64,000 nt of DNA, taken from positions 48,338,601 through 48,402,600 of the forward strand of contig OX421964.1 in NCBI GenBank assembly GCA_949128115.1, read 5' to 3'. Numbering within the stretch: position 1 is the first letter of the stretch; every line of letters starts with the position of its first letter. The notes beneath the pieces were generated by a model. The model saw only the letters and a list, made by a program, of their open reading frames with translations, searched no databases and was not told the origin of the DNA. Positions 47,077 through 59,044 of the stretch are shown here, piece after piece. The stretch comes from Anaspis maculata (lineage: Eukaryota; Arthropoda; Insecta; Coleoptera; Scraptiidae). Made by a program: the position numbers and the translations under genes.

Positions 47077-47244
47077 TTTGCAAATACTGTCTACCTGATG
47101 CTTGTCAAGTTTCACTGAAATTCAGCAATGAAATCCAGGGCTGCTGGAAAAAATTGAATTACTTGAGTTGCGAATCCGGGTAGCTCCGACGCCACCAGTT
47201 GTATTTAATTGAAACTTGACGGGCAGGTAGGCAATATTTGCAAG
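47077..47244. mobile_element. Small inverted-repeat MITE, 168 bp
   Basis: TTTGCAAATACTGTCTACCT with GCTTGTCAAGTTTCA at the left pairs with TGAAACTTGACGGGCAGGTA and GGCAATATTTGCAAG at the right. The interior includes GAATCCGGGTAGCTCCGACG. Non-coding. Confidence 0.75.
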
Positions 47245-47261
47245 CTAGCCTAGGCTGATTT

Positions 47262-48965
47262 GGTATCAATGGCTAGCCAATTGGACAGGCTATCTTTTTC
47301 ATATGAGAAAATTTCGTACATGTAAAAATCCTAGATGGCGGGAGCAATTGAAAATAGATTTCTTTTTGTTCTTATTGCTTTTTAATAAAAATTACAGAAA
47401 GTCAGAACCAATAATTATTATGTGGGAATAACCTTCCTTGACAGTTCACGACCGCAACCAATCGAATCGGGTCATCTGCTGAGGAGCTACGGCGAGTTGA
47501 AGCGAAGCCTACCTACCGGTTCCTTTATTCTCGCATAAATGACCCAAATTTAAAAATTCTGCCCGCCATATCCTTCTTTTCCAACCGATTTTTTCAAATC
47601 AAGTATCAATGGCTAGCCAATAGGGTAGTGACCGATTTTTTTTTATTATTATTTTTTTAAAGTTCACTTCTTGATAAGTGACGCTATATAGTTAACAGAT
47701 TTTTTTTCGTAAGTTTTCTTAGTAAAAAAAAATTATGAAAGTTTTCGATCATTTCAAATTTGGCGCGATGACGTCACAATCTTTCATAGGCGGGGAAGCA
47801 GGCTTGACAACACTACAGAACATACTACAAAAAGCACTAGCGTCAACCCGTCAACGCTCATAACAGCTGATTGTTATATTGTTAACGCTTTGTGTATCTG
47901 TGCGGTGATTCGTGTTGTTTAGTTGTTTTGTTTGGAAATATGGAAAGTTGGTAAAATCTTTCATGATTTATGAATATTTCAAAACTACATCAGACTTCAA
48001 TGGTTATGTTATGCTGGCAAACGTCAACGTCAACACTGACACACAGGCAACGGAGGTGGGATCATCCCCACTACTGTCAAAAGATTGAAACGTCACAGCC
48101 CGCCTTACAGCTCGGTAGATTTGAAATCGTTCGCAAAAGTAGCTACTTTCAAGGCAGATTTTGAGACACTTGGAACTTTTTTTTTCGAATTTTCACGAAG
48201 CGTTGTCTTGTTATTAAGGCTCTACATTCAATTAGTATGATTTTTTTTAATATTTTTCGAAGGTGGTCACTACCCTATTGGACAGGCTGCCATTTTCATA
48301 AAAGAAAATTGCCAACAAATCAATACTCAAGATGGCCGAAACTATTGAAAATGGGCTTTATTCGTCCTTGTTGGAAAAGAAAAACGGAAAGTAGGCTTCG
48401 CTTCAACTGGCCATAGCTTCTCATCAGATGAACCAATTTGATTGGTTGCTGTCTTGAATTGTTGAGGAAGGTCCATTCCTTCATAACAATTATTAGTTTT
48501 GACTTTCCGTTCATTTTTATTAAAAAGCAATGAGGACAAAAGGAATTCTATTTTCAATTGCTTCCGCCATCTTGGATTTTGACAGGTCTGTCATTTTGTC
48601 ATATGAAAAAGGTAGCCTGTCCAATCGACTAGCCAGCATATGGCGGATTGGTGGGCAGGATACCAAAATTTGGTTCAGTTACGCAGGAATGAGAAAAATC
48701 GGAAAGTAGGCTTCGCTTCAACTCGCAATAGCTCCTCAGCAGATAACCCGACTTTATTGGTTGTGGTCTTGAATTGACAAGGAAGGTCTAATCCTTCATA
48801 ATACATTATTGGTTTTGACGTTCTGGTAATTTTCAATAAAAAGCAACGAGAACAAAAGAAGGCCTATTTTCAATTGTTTCTGCTATCTTGAATTTTGCTT
48901 TGTCGGCCATTTTGAAATGCAGAAATGATAGCGTATTCAATTGGCTATCCAATGCTGGAAATTTC
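47262..48965. mobile_element. Foldback element: one left arm, two right arm units, 580-bp unique loop
   Basis: The left arm (47262-47640) runs TCAATGGCTAGCCAATTGG, AATTGAAAATAGATTTCT, GGAGCTACGGCGAGTTGAAG, CGAAGCCTAC and TAGCCAATAGGGTAGTGACC. Two inverse copies follow in tandem (about 48255-48640 and 48640-48965), each with GTAGGCTTCGCTTCAACT and CCTTCATAA. The innermost pair is AATAGGGTAGTGACCGA with GGTGGTCACTACCCTATT. The loop (about 47665-48235) is unique and holds GCGATGACGTCACAATC and ATGGAAAGTTG followed by GTAAAATC. Confidence 0.75.
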
Positions 48966-49139
48966 GATAAAATCGGTGGAGGAATAAAAATTTTAGAAGG
49001 AAAAATTCAGAGCACGGTTTTTTATGGCCCGCACCCGGTGCTTTCCAAGTCAGAATGATGAGAAGAATATCTTGTCAAAATATTCAATGGTTAATCTGAA
49101 CAACCCTGTATAGAAGGAGTTGCAAGATTCATGTTATTT

Positions 49140-49300
49140 AAAGTGAATCGAGGGTGGTTTTTTTTCTATTTTGGCAGCGAGTTATGAAAATTTATAAAAC
49201 CTAGTCCTAGTTTGTGGGAGTATAACCAAAAGAATTATAACGGTAGAACGTCAGGTTTTGGAGTTGCATTCAATGACAAATAGACGGGCGGGCGGGAAGC
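49140..49300. repeat. Solo unit related to the 22466-23890 array
   Basis: GGGTGGTTTTTTTTCTATTTT, GGCAGCGAGTTATGAAAATT and AGAACGTCAGGTTTTGGAGT are followed by GACGGGCGGGCGGG and GGCGATTTTCATG, matching the end of the 24030-24240 unit, including its tetranucleotide tract. Confidence 0.6.
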
Positions 49301-49563
49301 AGATATACTGTGGCGATTTTCATGCACTAGGGACACTTTACCATTGACGTTTCGAATTCTACAAAAAAGAAAACAATGCGGTATTTCAAGACCATTTTTT
49401 GACTTTTTGACGTTCTGTTTTGACTACGTGGGTAGAGTTCTGTAGAAGACGTAGAGCGAGCAGCAGTTTTCAATTCACTCGTTTACCTTGTGGAAAAAGT
49501 CACTGGAGACACTGCAACCATTTTATCGGACAAAGCATTTTTGTTTTTGTATGTGGAAAGAAT

Positions 49564-50400
49564 GTTGATTTTAATATACAGGGTGATCCAAGACTAATGC
49601 GACCTGGCATGTAGAGGAATCAAGGCAAGTTTAAATCTGTGGCAAAAAATTTTTTTGGTCAGCAGTTACGAAGATACAGGATGTTTTCTTTGTTTGGGCT
49701 TAAATTTCAAAGAGCGATATCTTTGCAACGGTTTGACGAAATCCGACATTTGAAACACTCCTCTACTGAGGCTCTTCAAGATGGCCTATCTCTAGATTGG
49801 AAATCCAGGACCGTACTGAAAAAAAAATTGTTTGCATTTTTTAACAGATACCCAATCACATTTTCCGATCGACGTTCGGAAAAAAACAGCATCGGATTCG
49901 GAAAGTACAGAAATGTTTTAAATTTACTTCTTGAATCGCACGGCACCCTTCGACCAGTTTCACAAAAACAGATCAAAGTAAAAACTTCCACACATTTTAC
50001 AATTTTGCCGTATCTCTTTTGACCCTATAATTCGTAAAAATTCACCCGAAATTATTTTTTAAAGCTTCTCTGCTGCAAATATATGGAATAGTCTATTGCC
50101 AGAGTTCAAAATCCATAATCCAGGACCGTACTTGAAAAAACTTGTTTGTTCTTTTTTGATATAAAAGCGTATTTTCCGATTACTTTCGGGAAAAATGAAT
50201 TCGGATTCGGAAAGTACAGGAAAAATGTTATAAAATGAACTTCCCAAATCGCACGGCACACTTCGACCAATTTTACAAAAACAGATGAAAAGAAGAAGTT
50301 GTACTATACATTTTACAACTTTGCCGTATCTTTCTTTCCTTATGCTCGTAAAAATTGATTCGAAATCATTTCCAAATTCACTCGTTATTTTTTAACCATT
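49564..50400. repeat. Direct duplication of a ~300-bp unit, with a CAGGGTG start
   Basis: The block at about 49800-50045 (CCAGGACCGTACTGAAAAAA, TCGGATTCGGAAAGTACAG, TCGCACGGCACCCTTCGACC, TTTTGCCGTATCT) is repeated in order at about 50120-50395. The segment starts after TACAGGGTGATCCAAGACTA at 49579, a mariner-like tip. No inverted partner was found. Confidence 0.75.
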
Positions 50401-51881
50401 GAAAAATAACGACTGCTGATGTCCGCTGTCCGCAAACCATGAACTTTTCTCATCGGAGAACAACACAGGGTTACCCCGTCCAAGTGGAAACACAAACTTG
50501 ACCTGGGAAAAAGAATACCTTAAAACTATTATTCTTTGTGAAATAAATGGGATATTAAGTGAAAGTGCACACAATTCAAGAAGTGCCCTAGTGCCCACTC
50601 CGCCCCAGCCTGAACACGCAATGTTTCAGACCCATAGCGGCAGGGACTCGGAGGGCGAGAGGTGGAGAGGTTAAGAAGACTTCAGGACTTTTTCCAATTT
50701 CCAACGCTTGCCACGCAATATTTTGCCGGAAAAACTGAGAAAAACCATTTTATTATAAATCTTCTGGGGGATGTGAAATATGGCGATCGCATTTTTCACG
50801 GCTGTCAATTATTTCGACCTGAACATCACTATATTTCCTTCTTGTCTCGCTTGTCCCGAATTTATATTGTGCTTGTCTCGGATACCTACACAATGAAAAG
50901 TATTCCCGTCTCCTCGTGATGTTTTGTTTTCTTCTCGCGCGAGGTATTTTTGATGATTGCATTTAAGCACCATACCCATCAGGCACTGAGCGAAATTTAA
51001 CGATTTTCGTTCTCGTCGTCGTGCGTGTGTTCGTTTGTGTGTGTGTGTGTCTCTGTGGGGACACGCGGAATCCGTCACGACATTTCTCGAATGACAATTA
51101 GATTCCCGAATTGAAAGCATTCCGCAACCATTCGGGGGCCAATCCCTGCCATAAGCTGGGTGGTGTAAATTCGAAACACAGTGCTGCCATCTCTCCGGGA
51201 AGATTTATGATTGATGATGAAAATGTAGGCGCTTAATAATTGCAAGGCCGGGCTGTGTGCACTGGCACAATCCACATCAATAAGATTTATTTATGATCCG
51301 CAAGCCGCTGTTTGTGCATAATTTCGGAATTCTGTGGGAGGCAGAGCACGCAGAAAATGTTTGTGTGTGTTGTGTAGCCTAAAAATTAAAATGCAAGGAA
51401 TATGATTTTAATTTAAAACTTAAAGTTGAGGGCAAATAGCTTGGGGAAGTGAATTAATTCAGGATGTTGCACACCGTTTGCGGTTTCCATTTCGACTGCA
51501 CTTTTAGAGTTTCATGAAGGCGTACCTATATCAAAAGCGTGCGGCTATTCCAATTGTGAAAAAGTTGTAAACAGAATGGTAAATAGATGAAAATTGTTTA
51601 ACAGAACTTTCAACCGTTTAATATCCTATGACTTCTCGCTTGCCCCCTTTACTAGAAACATTTTCCCAGGACAATTTTATTTTGATAGCGCGGGCTTCTG
51701 ACAGACTCCATTAGGCAGTTTTGAAAGAGAAGGGGTAAGCGCTTACGTTTCAAGATATGGCCAATTAAAATGTGCGCTTCCACCCAAACTCCGCTCATGG
51801 TTTTACGAGGGTGGGATGGAAAGTTTCCGGCCAGCCTATTACAAGGGAGCCAAATATTCATAATTGTCCATGGGTTTCATC
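50401..51881. other. Unique non-coding stretch, no confident gene
   Basis: Contains a (GT)n run at 51033-51050. 51060-51320 is a clean, non-repetitive block with TTATTTATGATCC, GATTTATGATTGATGATG and TTAATAATTGCAAGG (Caudal- and homeodomain-like cores) and would be my first candidate for a conserved regulatory element in the window. No frame was recognised. Confidence 0.3.
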
Positions 51882-52006
51882 TACCGTATGTTCATTAAAA
51901 ACTTCAATAAAGGGAGGCTGTGACGCAGGCCATTCGATCCGAAAACGGCCAGGTTATCATCGGTCCACGGCCTCCCATTATTGAATTTTTTAATGAACAT
52001 ACTGTA
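51882..52006. mobile_element. Hairpin MITE, copy E
   Basis: It begins TACCGTATGTTCATTAAAAA and ends TTTTTTAATGAACATACTGTA. It is almost the exact reverse complement of copy D (17935-18059). GGGAGGCTGTGACGCAGGCC pairs in part with GGTCCACGGCCTCCC. Size is 125 bp. Confidence 0.87.
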
Positions 52007-52199
52007 GTATTATCCTTCAATAGCTCAACTTTGTCGTTCCATGAATTACGTTCAGTAGTTTAAATTTTGCAATTTTTCATGTGTTGTGTGACAATATCCT
52101 GTCGGGAGTCGGGAAAAACAAACACTCGAGACGCGAGACGAAACCTTGCATGGGGTGAATTTCGCCTCGTCTTGACGTCGCGCAGTGGGCTAGAGTCTC

Positions 52200-52700
52200 A
52201 AAAAGGTGGCCAAAATTCAGAAACTTTCAGAATGAATAACTGATACATAGACATTTTTGGGAAAAATATCAAAAAATCTACCCGAAATAGGGGTTGTGAC
52301 AGAGGGTGAAGTTGAAAAAAACAAAGACTTTCAAAATTTTCCAAATAGACACCTGAAAGAATTTTCTGAAAAATGTTTTGAAAAATCCAACACTGAATAA
52401 GGGATGAAATAGGGGTTGAAACAAGGGAGAAATGAAAAAAATCATTAAAATTTTTGAAATTCTTAGAATTAGTGGGAGAGGGGGAAACATTCTTGGTATT
52501 TTTTTTAAAACTGCAGCTTTTAAATGGAGTTTCAGTTTTGAAAAAATGACTAATACTCACAAAATGCTCAGAATAAGTGAACAACAGGAGTATAAACATA
52601 TTCCCAGGAAAAATATCTAGAAGAATCCGAAATCAAAGTAGAGGATGAAACAAGGAGTGAAATGTCGAAGAAAAGAACTGGCGTTTTTGAAATTATTTTT
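52200..52700. repeat. Degenerate direct repeats
   Basis: Three degenerate copies of a GATGAAATAGGGGTTGAAAC / AAGGGAGAAATGAAAAAAAT-like unit begin near 52282, 52402 and 52640. They border the palindrome that follows and may belong to the same element. Confidence 0.5.
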
Positions 52701-52719
52701 ATATCGAGGGAACCATCTA

Positions 52720-53525
52720 GAACTTACATTGACGAATTTTTACCCCAACTTTGAAATTTCAAATGACACCACCTACTTTGTGATACATCGAATTGAAGGG
52801 AATTAAATACATCTGTTTTTCCTCAAAATTCTCTGAGGGTCCGATTTCATATTTTCAATCCTTTTATTTTATTCAATGTAATAATCGTGATTCTGCATAG
52901 CATCGAGAAAAGAAAATTTGCAGTGGAGAAATTGCTACCTAAATTCACCATTCGCTCCCCCACCCCTACTTTAAAATCTAAAACTGCATGCACCACTTAT
53001 ACTTTGTAATATTTAGATCAAATTGAAAGGAATTGAACCTTCTTCCTGGGAAAAATATTTCAAACATTTTCAAATCCCCCCTCCCCCTTCTTAACTTCTC
53101 TAAATGCAAAATTTATTGAGGGAGAAATTAAAATTTCAGGAATACTTTTTTCACTAAGAGAGTTCAATTTCCTGTAATTTGATGAATCACAAAGTAGGTG
53201 GTACAATTTTAGTTTTTGAAGTTGGGGAGGGAGGAGCGAAGGGGTGAATTCAGAAAGTAACTTTTCCACTGAAAATTCGCTCCCCTTGATGCTATGTAGG
53301 ATCACGCTCACTACATTGAAAAGAATTGAGGGATCGAAAATATTAAACTGGACAACCAGACAATTTGAGGGAAAAAGGAGGGGTGGGGTTAAAGAATTCA
53401 AGAATATCATGTTCAGAGTGAGAATTTGATTTCCTTCAATTTGATGTATTATTAAGTAGGTAACTAGCGCCATTTGAAACCCAAACTTGGGGTGGGTGGG
53501 GACGAAGGGTCAAAGATAGAAATTG
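52720..53525. repeat. Imperfect ~800-bp palindrome
   Basis: The centre is near 53100. ACCACCTACTTTGTGATACA near 52769 pairs with TGATGTATTATTAAGTAGGT near 53441; GATTCTGCATAGCATCGAG near 52890 pairs with CTTGATGCTATGTAGGATCA near 53285; CACTTATACTTTGTAATAT pairs with TGAATCACAAAGTAGGTGGT. The arms are degenerate, so it is older than the palindromes at 30660 and 56480. The 137-codon frame at 53060-53473 (minus) lies across it and is not a gene. Confidence 0.75.
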
Positions 53526-54758
53526 GTCAAAATGTGTTTTAGATGTTTCCCTTAATATAAAAATCGACCTGATTTTGCTAGATAAAATACTCTATCACTG
53601 CAGATCGGCTGCAGTGTTCATAAGAATACCGGGTGGTCATTTGAAAACTATCCACCCGTAATAACTCCCGACTTCTACAGTACACGAACACTTAAAACAA
53701 AAATTAGCACAAGATCTTTTAAGATACTTACTATTTTTATATTTTTCGAATGATTTTTTACTATATATAACTTTGTTCAACATGATTATGTTTCATGTCG
53801 TTTTTCGAAAACAAATGACGGTATTTTGGAATGTTTTCTACATAAAAATAATCTACATACCTTCAAGATTAACATTAATTTTTGAGAATTTGACTCTCCC
53901 ACTGCTATCACAATATTTGGAGGACTGATTTGTCTTTGGTATTATTGAGTGATTCTTGAAGTGTGACAATATCAAAAATGCAAAGTTTGCTCTACCTACT
54001 GCCTTGTAAAAAAAAGGCTGGCACGGTTATCTTGTTCGTAGTTTAAGGGAAAAGACCTTCACCTACAAAACCCCGCATGGCAAAACGATAAAAAACCAAC
54101 TTGCTTTTTAGATTTTTGACCAGATTATCCGGTTTTTAGCTCACTGTGCGTCGGGAGGTCTCGGTCAAATCTCGACATTGTTCTGTGATTCTGAGAAGAG
54201 ACGGAATTCACCCCACGCCAGCCTCGGCTCGCGAAATCGTAAAATTTTTGTCTTTTTTCGCGACTGAAGACATTGTCACACTTGAAAAAATGTAGAATAA
54301 AAACTATTGCGCGTAAATTCATGAAACGATAATGAAGGATGGCAGTAAATGAAACTATAAGAAGATCATGGAAATTTGACGCCCATTATAGGCTACGCCG
54401 AACACTTTTCATCCCGCCCCCGTATACGGCTCTGATGATTATGATGAGTTTGACGGGGATTAGGGTTTCCGAATTTTCGTTGTCTTTTTCTATCTCACAA
54501 CGTCATGCACAACGTTGGTTTATTTTATCGAGGTCATGATATTGACATACGACGTTCCGTTTCTGACCGTTAACTATAACAACACTATACAGAGTTGAAG
54601 AACAAAGAAGGAAAACGGACCATCAATAACCTATTTTGCAAGTGTTACTGCGTTTCTGATTTCACATCACTGTGTTTTATGCAGTAAAAAACCAAGTTCA
54701 AGTGTGTTTTCACCTTTTCACTGACAAATAGACGACAGCCTGTCAACCTGTACCTATC
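53526..54758. other. Unique non-coding stretch, no confident gene
   Basis: A TACCGGGTGGTCATTTGAAA start at 53628 resembles a transposon tip but no partner was found. No frame was recognised. Confidence 0.35.
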
Positions 54759-55750
54759 AATAATCAACAGTAATATCACAAGTGCTTAGATTTTCACGAT
54801 AATTTCGACAGGCCATCGCGAGTGCTGGTTGTAGCGGTAAATGCCCGACTCCGTAGGAGGAGGGCATTTATCTAGGGACAACCAGCCCGAGGGACACGCC
54901 TGGCCAAAATTATCTGGGAAAATCTCGAGCACAAGTGATATTTTGGTGATTATTACAAAAAGAAATCCGAAGTGACAGCTGTCAGATTTTGTTGTTTACA
55001 TCAATTTTATTCCGTTGCTATTGACAGTGGGATTTAGATAAGTGAATATTATCCTTGTAGGTCTAATAATCAAGGGCGTTGTGTGTAATAATCAACAGTA
55101 ATATCACAAGTGCTTAGATTTTCACGATAATTTTGGTCAGGCGATTGCGAGTAGGTACTGATTGTAGCGATAAATGCCCGACTCCGTAGGAGGAGGGCAT
55201 TTATCCAGGGACAATCAGCCCGAGGGCAACGCCTGGCCAAAATTATCTGGGAAAATCTCGAGCACGAGTGATATTTTGAAGATTATTACATAAAAGAAGT
55301 CCGAAGTGACAGCTGTCAGATTTTGTTGTTTACATCAATTTTATTCCGTTGTCATTGACAGTGGGATTTAGATAAGTGAATATTATCCTTGTAGGTCTAA
55401 TAATCAAGGGCGTTGTATGTAATAATCAACAGTAATATCACAAGTGCTTAGATTTTCACGATAATTTTGGTCAGGCGATCGCGAGTGCTGATTGTAGCGA
55501 TAAATGCCCGACTCCGTAGGAGGAGGGCATTTATCCAGGGACAATCAGCCCGAGGGAAACGCCTGGCCAAAATTATCTGGGAAAATCTAGAGCACAAGTG
55601 ATATTTTGAGGATTATTACATAAAAGATGTCCAAAGTGACAGCTGTCAGATTTTGTTGTTTACAGAATTTTATTCGGTTGCTATTGACAGTGGGATTTAG
55701 ATAAGTGAATATTATCCTTGTAGGTCTAATAATCAAGGGCGTTGTATGTA
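54759..55750. repeat. Three tandem ~330-bp units, each with a ~165-nt hairpin
   Basis: Units start at AATAATCAACAG near 54759, 55087 and 55420; the array ends near 55748. Each unit holds a long hairpin: GTGCTTAGATTTTC...ATAATTTTGGTCAGGC on the left pairs with GCCTGGCCAAAATTAT...GAAAATCTCGAGCAC on the right, then CTG(G/A)TTGT with ACAA(C/T)CAG, then (G)ATAAATGCCC with GGGCATTTAT(C), and a CTCC-GTA-GGAG apical loop. A non-hairpin half follows (GTGACAGCTGTCAGATTTTG, TTGACAGTGGGATTTAGATA). The units are 90-plus percent identical. Confidence 0.92.
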
Positions 55751-56479
55751 ATAATCAGTTATATTTCATTTACTCACAACGAAAATAGGCGTCGAAGGCG
55801 CAGTAAATCTGATCAAGATAAAGATTCAAGATGCATCATCCTCTCTCAAAGAACCCTCTGATGCTGTGTGCCGTATCGCACAACAACGGTCAACGGACCG
55901 GATGCGTTCAGACATGGATTATCGCATTACGTCAGTCTGACCAGTATTAATGCTAATGACAAATAATCGGTTAGCATAATCGCCCCTACAACGCCATGAT
56001 CCCCAGATTAGAACAAACAAACGTCCTGTAGCGCGCTCCCTGAGCACAAAACTAATAAACCAGAGATTTCCGCGCACCCACACCCCCGCACCCGCTAATT
56101 TTACCGTACCTACGTAACTATACCATCATCAGCAAAAGGAGAAGCGTAGGTAGGTATACAGCATCAAAGCACTCTTCTGTGTCTTCCTTCTTTCTACACG
56201 GCAGCTAATTATACGATTATCCACACTGTTCCTGTTTCTTTTTCATCTCCCGGAGTGTGTCGTGAATTATCAATTAAACATGATAATTACTTGACAGTAA
56301 GTGCCTCAGAAAATGTCCCACAAGCTCGGTGATTATTGCAGGAGCAAGAGCAACCAGATGTCTGGGTGTGCGCAAAGCTGGCTATATACTGCTACTATAC
56401 CGAAATGCCAGTTACTATAGTCGTTCCAGACTTATTTCTGGACCATCCATACCGCGTGGATACCGGTACCAGACAAACG
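55751..56479. other. Unique non-coding sequence, no gene
   Basis: Starts after the last partial AATAATCAG of the array. No frame or repeat was recognised. 56080-56250 is somewhat C-rich. Confidence 0.4.
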
Positions 56480-58845
56480 TGCCTATAGTAGTCGATGAGC
56501 CAGGAGCCAAAAATCACGATTTTGGTTTCCACCCTGGGGACTTGACATGTCATACCTTTTTGGATTCCCCACAACACCAGCTTGAAAATAAGCCATGATA
56601 CGTTTCTGTATCGAGTAGCTTAAGACCGCCATCTTGGAAAAACCGCGCCAAATATGTAGTTCTTGTGGTTTGTATTTTTTTTTGCATCAACGGCACCTCC
56701 AATTGGGAAAATGAAACTGAATAAAATTAAACAACAAAATTTACTATAAATATCGTTTAGTATCGTTTTTTGACAGGTCTCGTTACTCCAAATATGACAG
56801 TTCATAGTTTAGCTATGGCAAATTTCCTTATTTGACATTTTCGAGTATACCCAATCATATTCATACAAACCGAACTTCACGTCATTGTCTTTCCAGCTTA
56901 CCTTACTAGAAATGCTGCTCTTAGCGGCATTTTGATGTCCGTCTGTCCGTCTGTCCATCGGTCTAACTGTCTGTCTCATCAATTATTTACCCCTGAACAA
57001 GAAGACCTAGCAAAAATCGACTTCCTCTGTGTAACATGTAGTCACCGGAGAATGGAATTGAGCAAAAAGAAATTTCTCAAACCGTCGCCATCTTGATCCG
57101 CAATGTCAAATTTTCTTAAAAGTGATCCGATTTTCATGAAACTTGGAATACACTCATGTTTCATAAGTGAAAGTATGATTTTAATGTTTTCTTTTTGATC
57201 CGACGCCATTTTGTCCGCATTGTTGAAATTGGTTAAAGTGGTCCGATTTTGATGAAAATTGGAATCTAGTCGTGTCTTGTGTATGCATTGATGGTTTTTA
57301 TGTTAGTTTCACGATTATCGTTATATTGACGTGCCACATGAAGATTAGTCTCCAGATGTCACGCAAAATCAATTTATTCAAATATTTTCTGAACAAGGGG
57401 ATTCCGATGTGACTGAAAAACTTGTTGATGGAAATCGGTTTTTGTTAGTTCTATTCTACAAGTAGAAACTTCAAAAAAATATATACGGAAAATGCTATTA
57501 AATTTTCGAAATTTGCAAAAAAATTTGGAAATTTTTGATTTTTTCTTTGAAAATTTGAGAATCAGATAGCAACGCCTATACATCTATATTTAAGAAAGTC
57601 GCATACTGAATTTGAACTTTCTATTTTCAAAAAAGTTACCAAAAATGGTTTTCCAGTAAACATGAAAAAATGAATCAGTAGAAACCATCTTTAGTACCTT
57701 TTTTGTAAATAGAAAGTTCAAATTCGTTATGCAATTTTCTTGAATAAATATGTATAGGCGTTGCTATCTGGTTTCTGATTTTTCTAAGAAAAATTGAAAC
57801 ATTTTCAAATTTGCAAATTTGCAAATTTCGAAAATTTAGTAGCATTATCCGTACATTTTTCATTGTAGAAGTTCCTTCTTGTAGAAAAAAACTAACAAAA
57901 ACCGATTTCCATCAACAAGTTTTTCAGTCACATCGGAAACCCTTTGTTCAGAAAATATTTGATAAATTCATTTTGCGTGACAGCTGGAGATTAATTTCCA
58001 TGTGACACGTCAATATGGCGCTGATCGTGAAACTAACATAAATATCATCGATGCATACACAAGACACGCCTAGATTCCAATTTTCATCAAAATCGGACCA
58101 CATTAACCAATTTCAACACGGCGGACAAAATGGCGTCGGATCTAAAAGAAAACATCAAAACCATACTTTCACGTATAAAACATGAGTGTATTTCAAGTTT
58201 CGTGAAAATCGGATCACTTTTGAGAAAATTTGACATTGCGGATCAAGATGGCGACGGTTTGAGAAATTTCTTTTCTCTCAATTCCATTCTCCGGTGATTA
58301 CATGTTACACACAAGAAGTCGATTTTCGCTTGGTCTTCTTGTTCAGGGACAATTAATTGATGAGACAGACAGTTAGACCGATGGACAGACGGACAGACGG
58401 ACATCAAAATGCCGCTAAGAGCAGCATTCCTAGTAGAATAAGCTAGAAAGACAATGACGTGGAGTTCAGTTCGTATAAATATGATTGAGTATTCTCTAAA
58501 ATGTCAAATAAAGAAATTTGCCATAACTAAACTATGAACTGTCATATTTGGAGTAACGAGACCTATCAAAAAACGGTGCTAAACGACATTTATAGTAAAT
58601 TTTGTTGTTTAACTTTATTCAGTTTCATTTTCCCAATTGGAGGTGCCGTTGATGCGAAAAAAAATACAAACCACAAGAACTACATATTTGGCGCGGTTTT
58701 TCCAAGATGGCGGTCTTAAGCTACTCGATACAAAAACGTGTCATGGCTTATTTTCATGCTGGTGTTGTGGGGAATCCAAAAAGGTATGACACGTCAAGTC
58801 CCCAGAGTGGAAACCACTCGAGCCCCCTGGCTCAACGACTATAGG
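56480..58845. mobile_element. Giant palindromic (foldback) element, 2.37 kb
   Basis: The arms of about 1.18 kb meet at about 57660 with almost no loop. Outer pair: CCTATAGTAGTCGATGAGCC near 56481 and GGCTCAACGACTATAGG near 58830. Inner pairs: ACATTTGGAGTAACGAGACC-type blocks (56780 and 58555), CGACGCCATTTTGTCCGC (57200 and 58120), GATCCGCAATGTCAAATTTT (57095 and 58215) and GATAGCAACGCCTATACAT (57566 and 57748). The same 61-codon frame (MNCHIWSNET...AVFPRWRS) appears on the minus strand at 56620-56805 and the plus strand at 58534-58719 with only three differences. Mirrored GACA/GACG tracts lie at 56935-56985 and 58365-58405. Confidence 0.88.
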
Positions 58846-59044
58846 ACTTCGTGTGATTTCTCTTCGTCTCTACTTACAGAGATGCATAAATTTATTTTAA
58901 ACGTCACTCTCGGGTAATAACGGCCCGACTTGGTAACAGCTTTATGGCTATATCTTAATAGATGCGTGGATCAGTGATTACTTGAAATAAAGTTGGTGGG
59001 TACTGATACTTATTGCCCAACAAGCATTTTTGAATATATCTGCT

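Noticed and set aside
53060..53473. 137-codon minus-strand frame
   Set aside because: It lies across the imperfect palindrome and mirrors repeat sequence.
54800..54900. Hammerhead or twister ribozyme in the tandem hairpin repeats
   Set aside because: No CUGANGA with a matching GAAA, and no arrangement of conserved twister residues that I could place on either strand.
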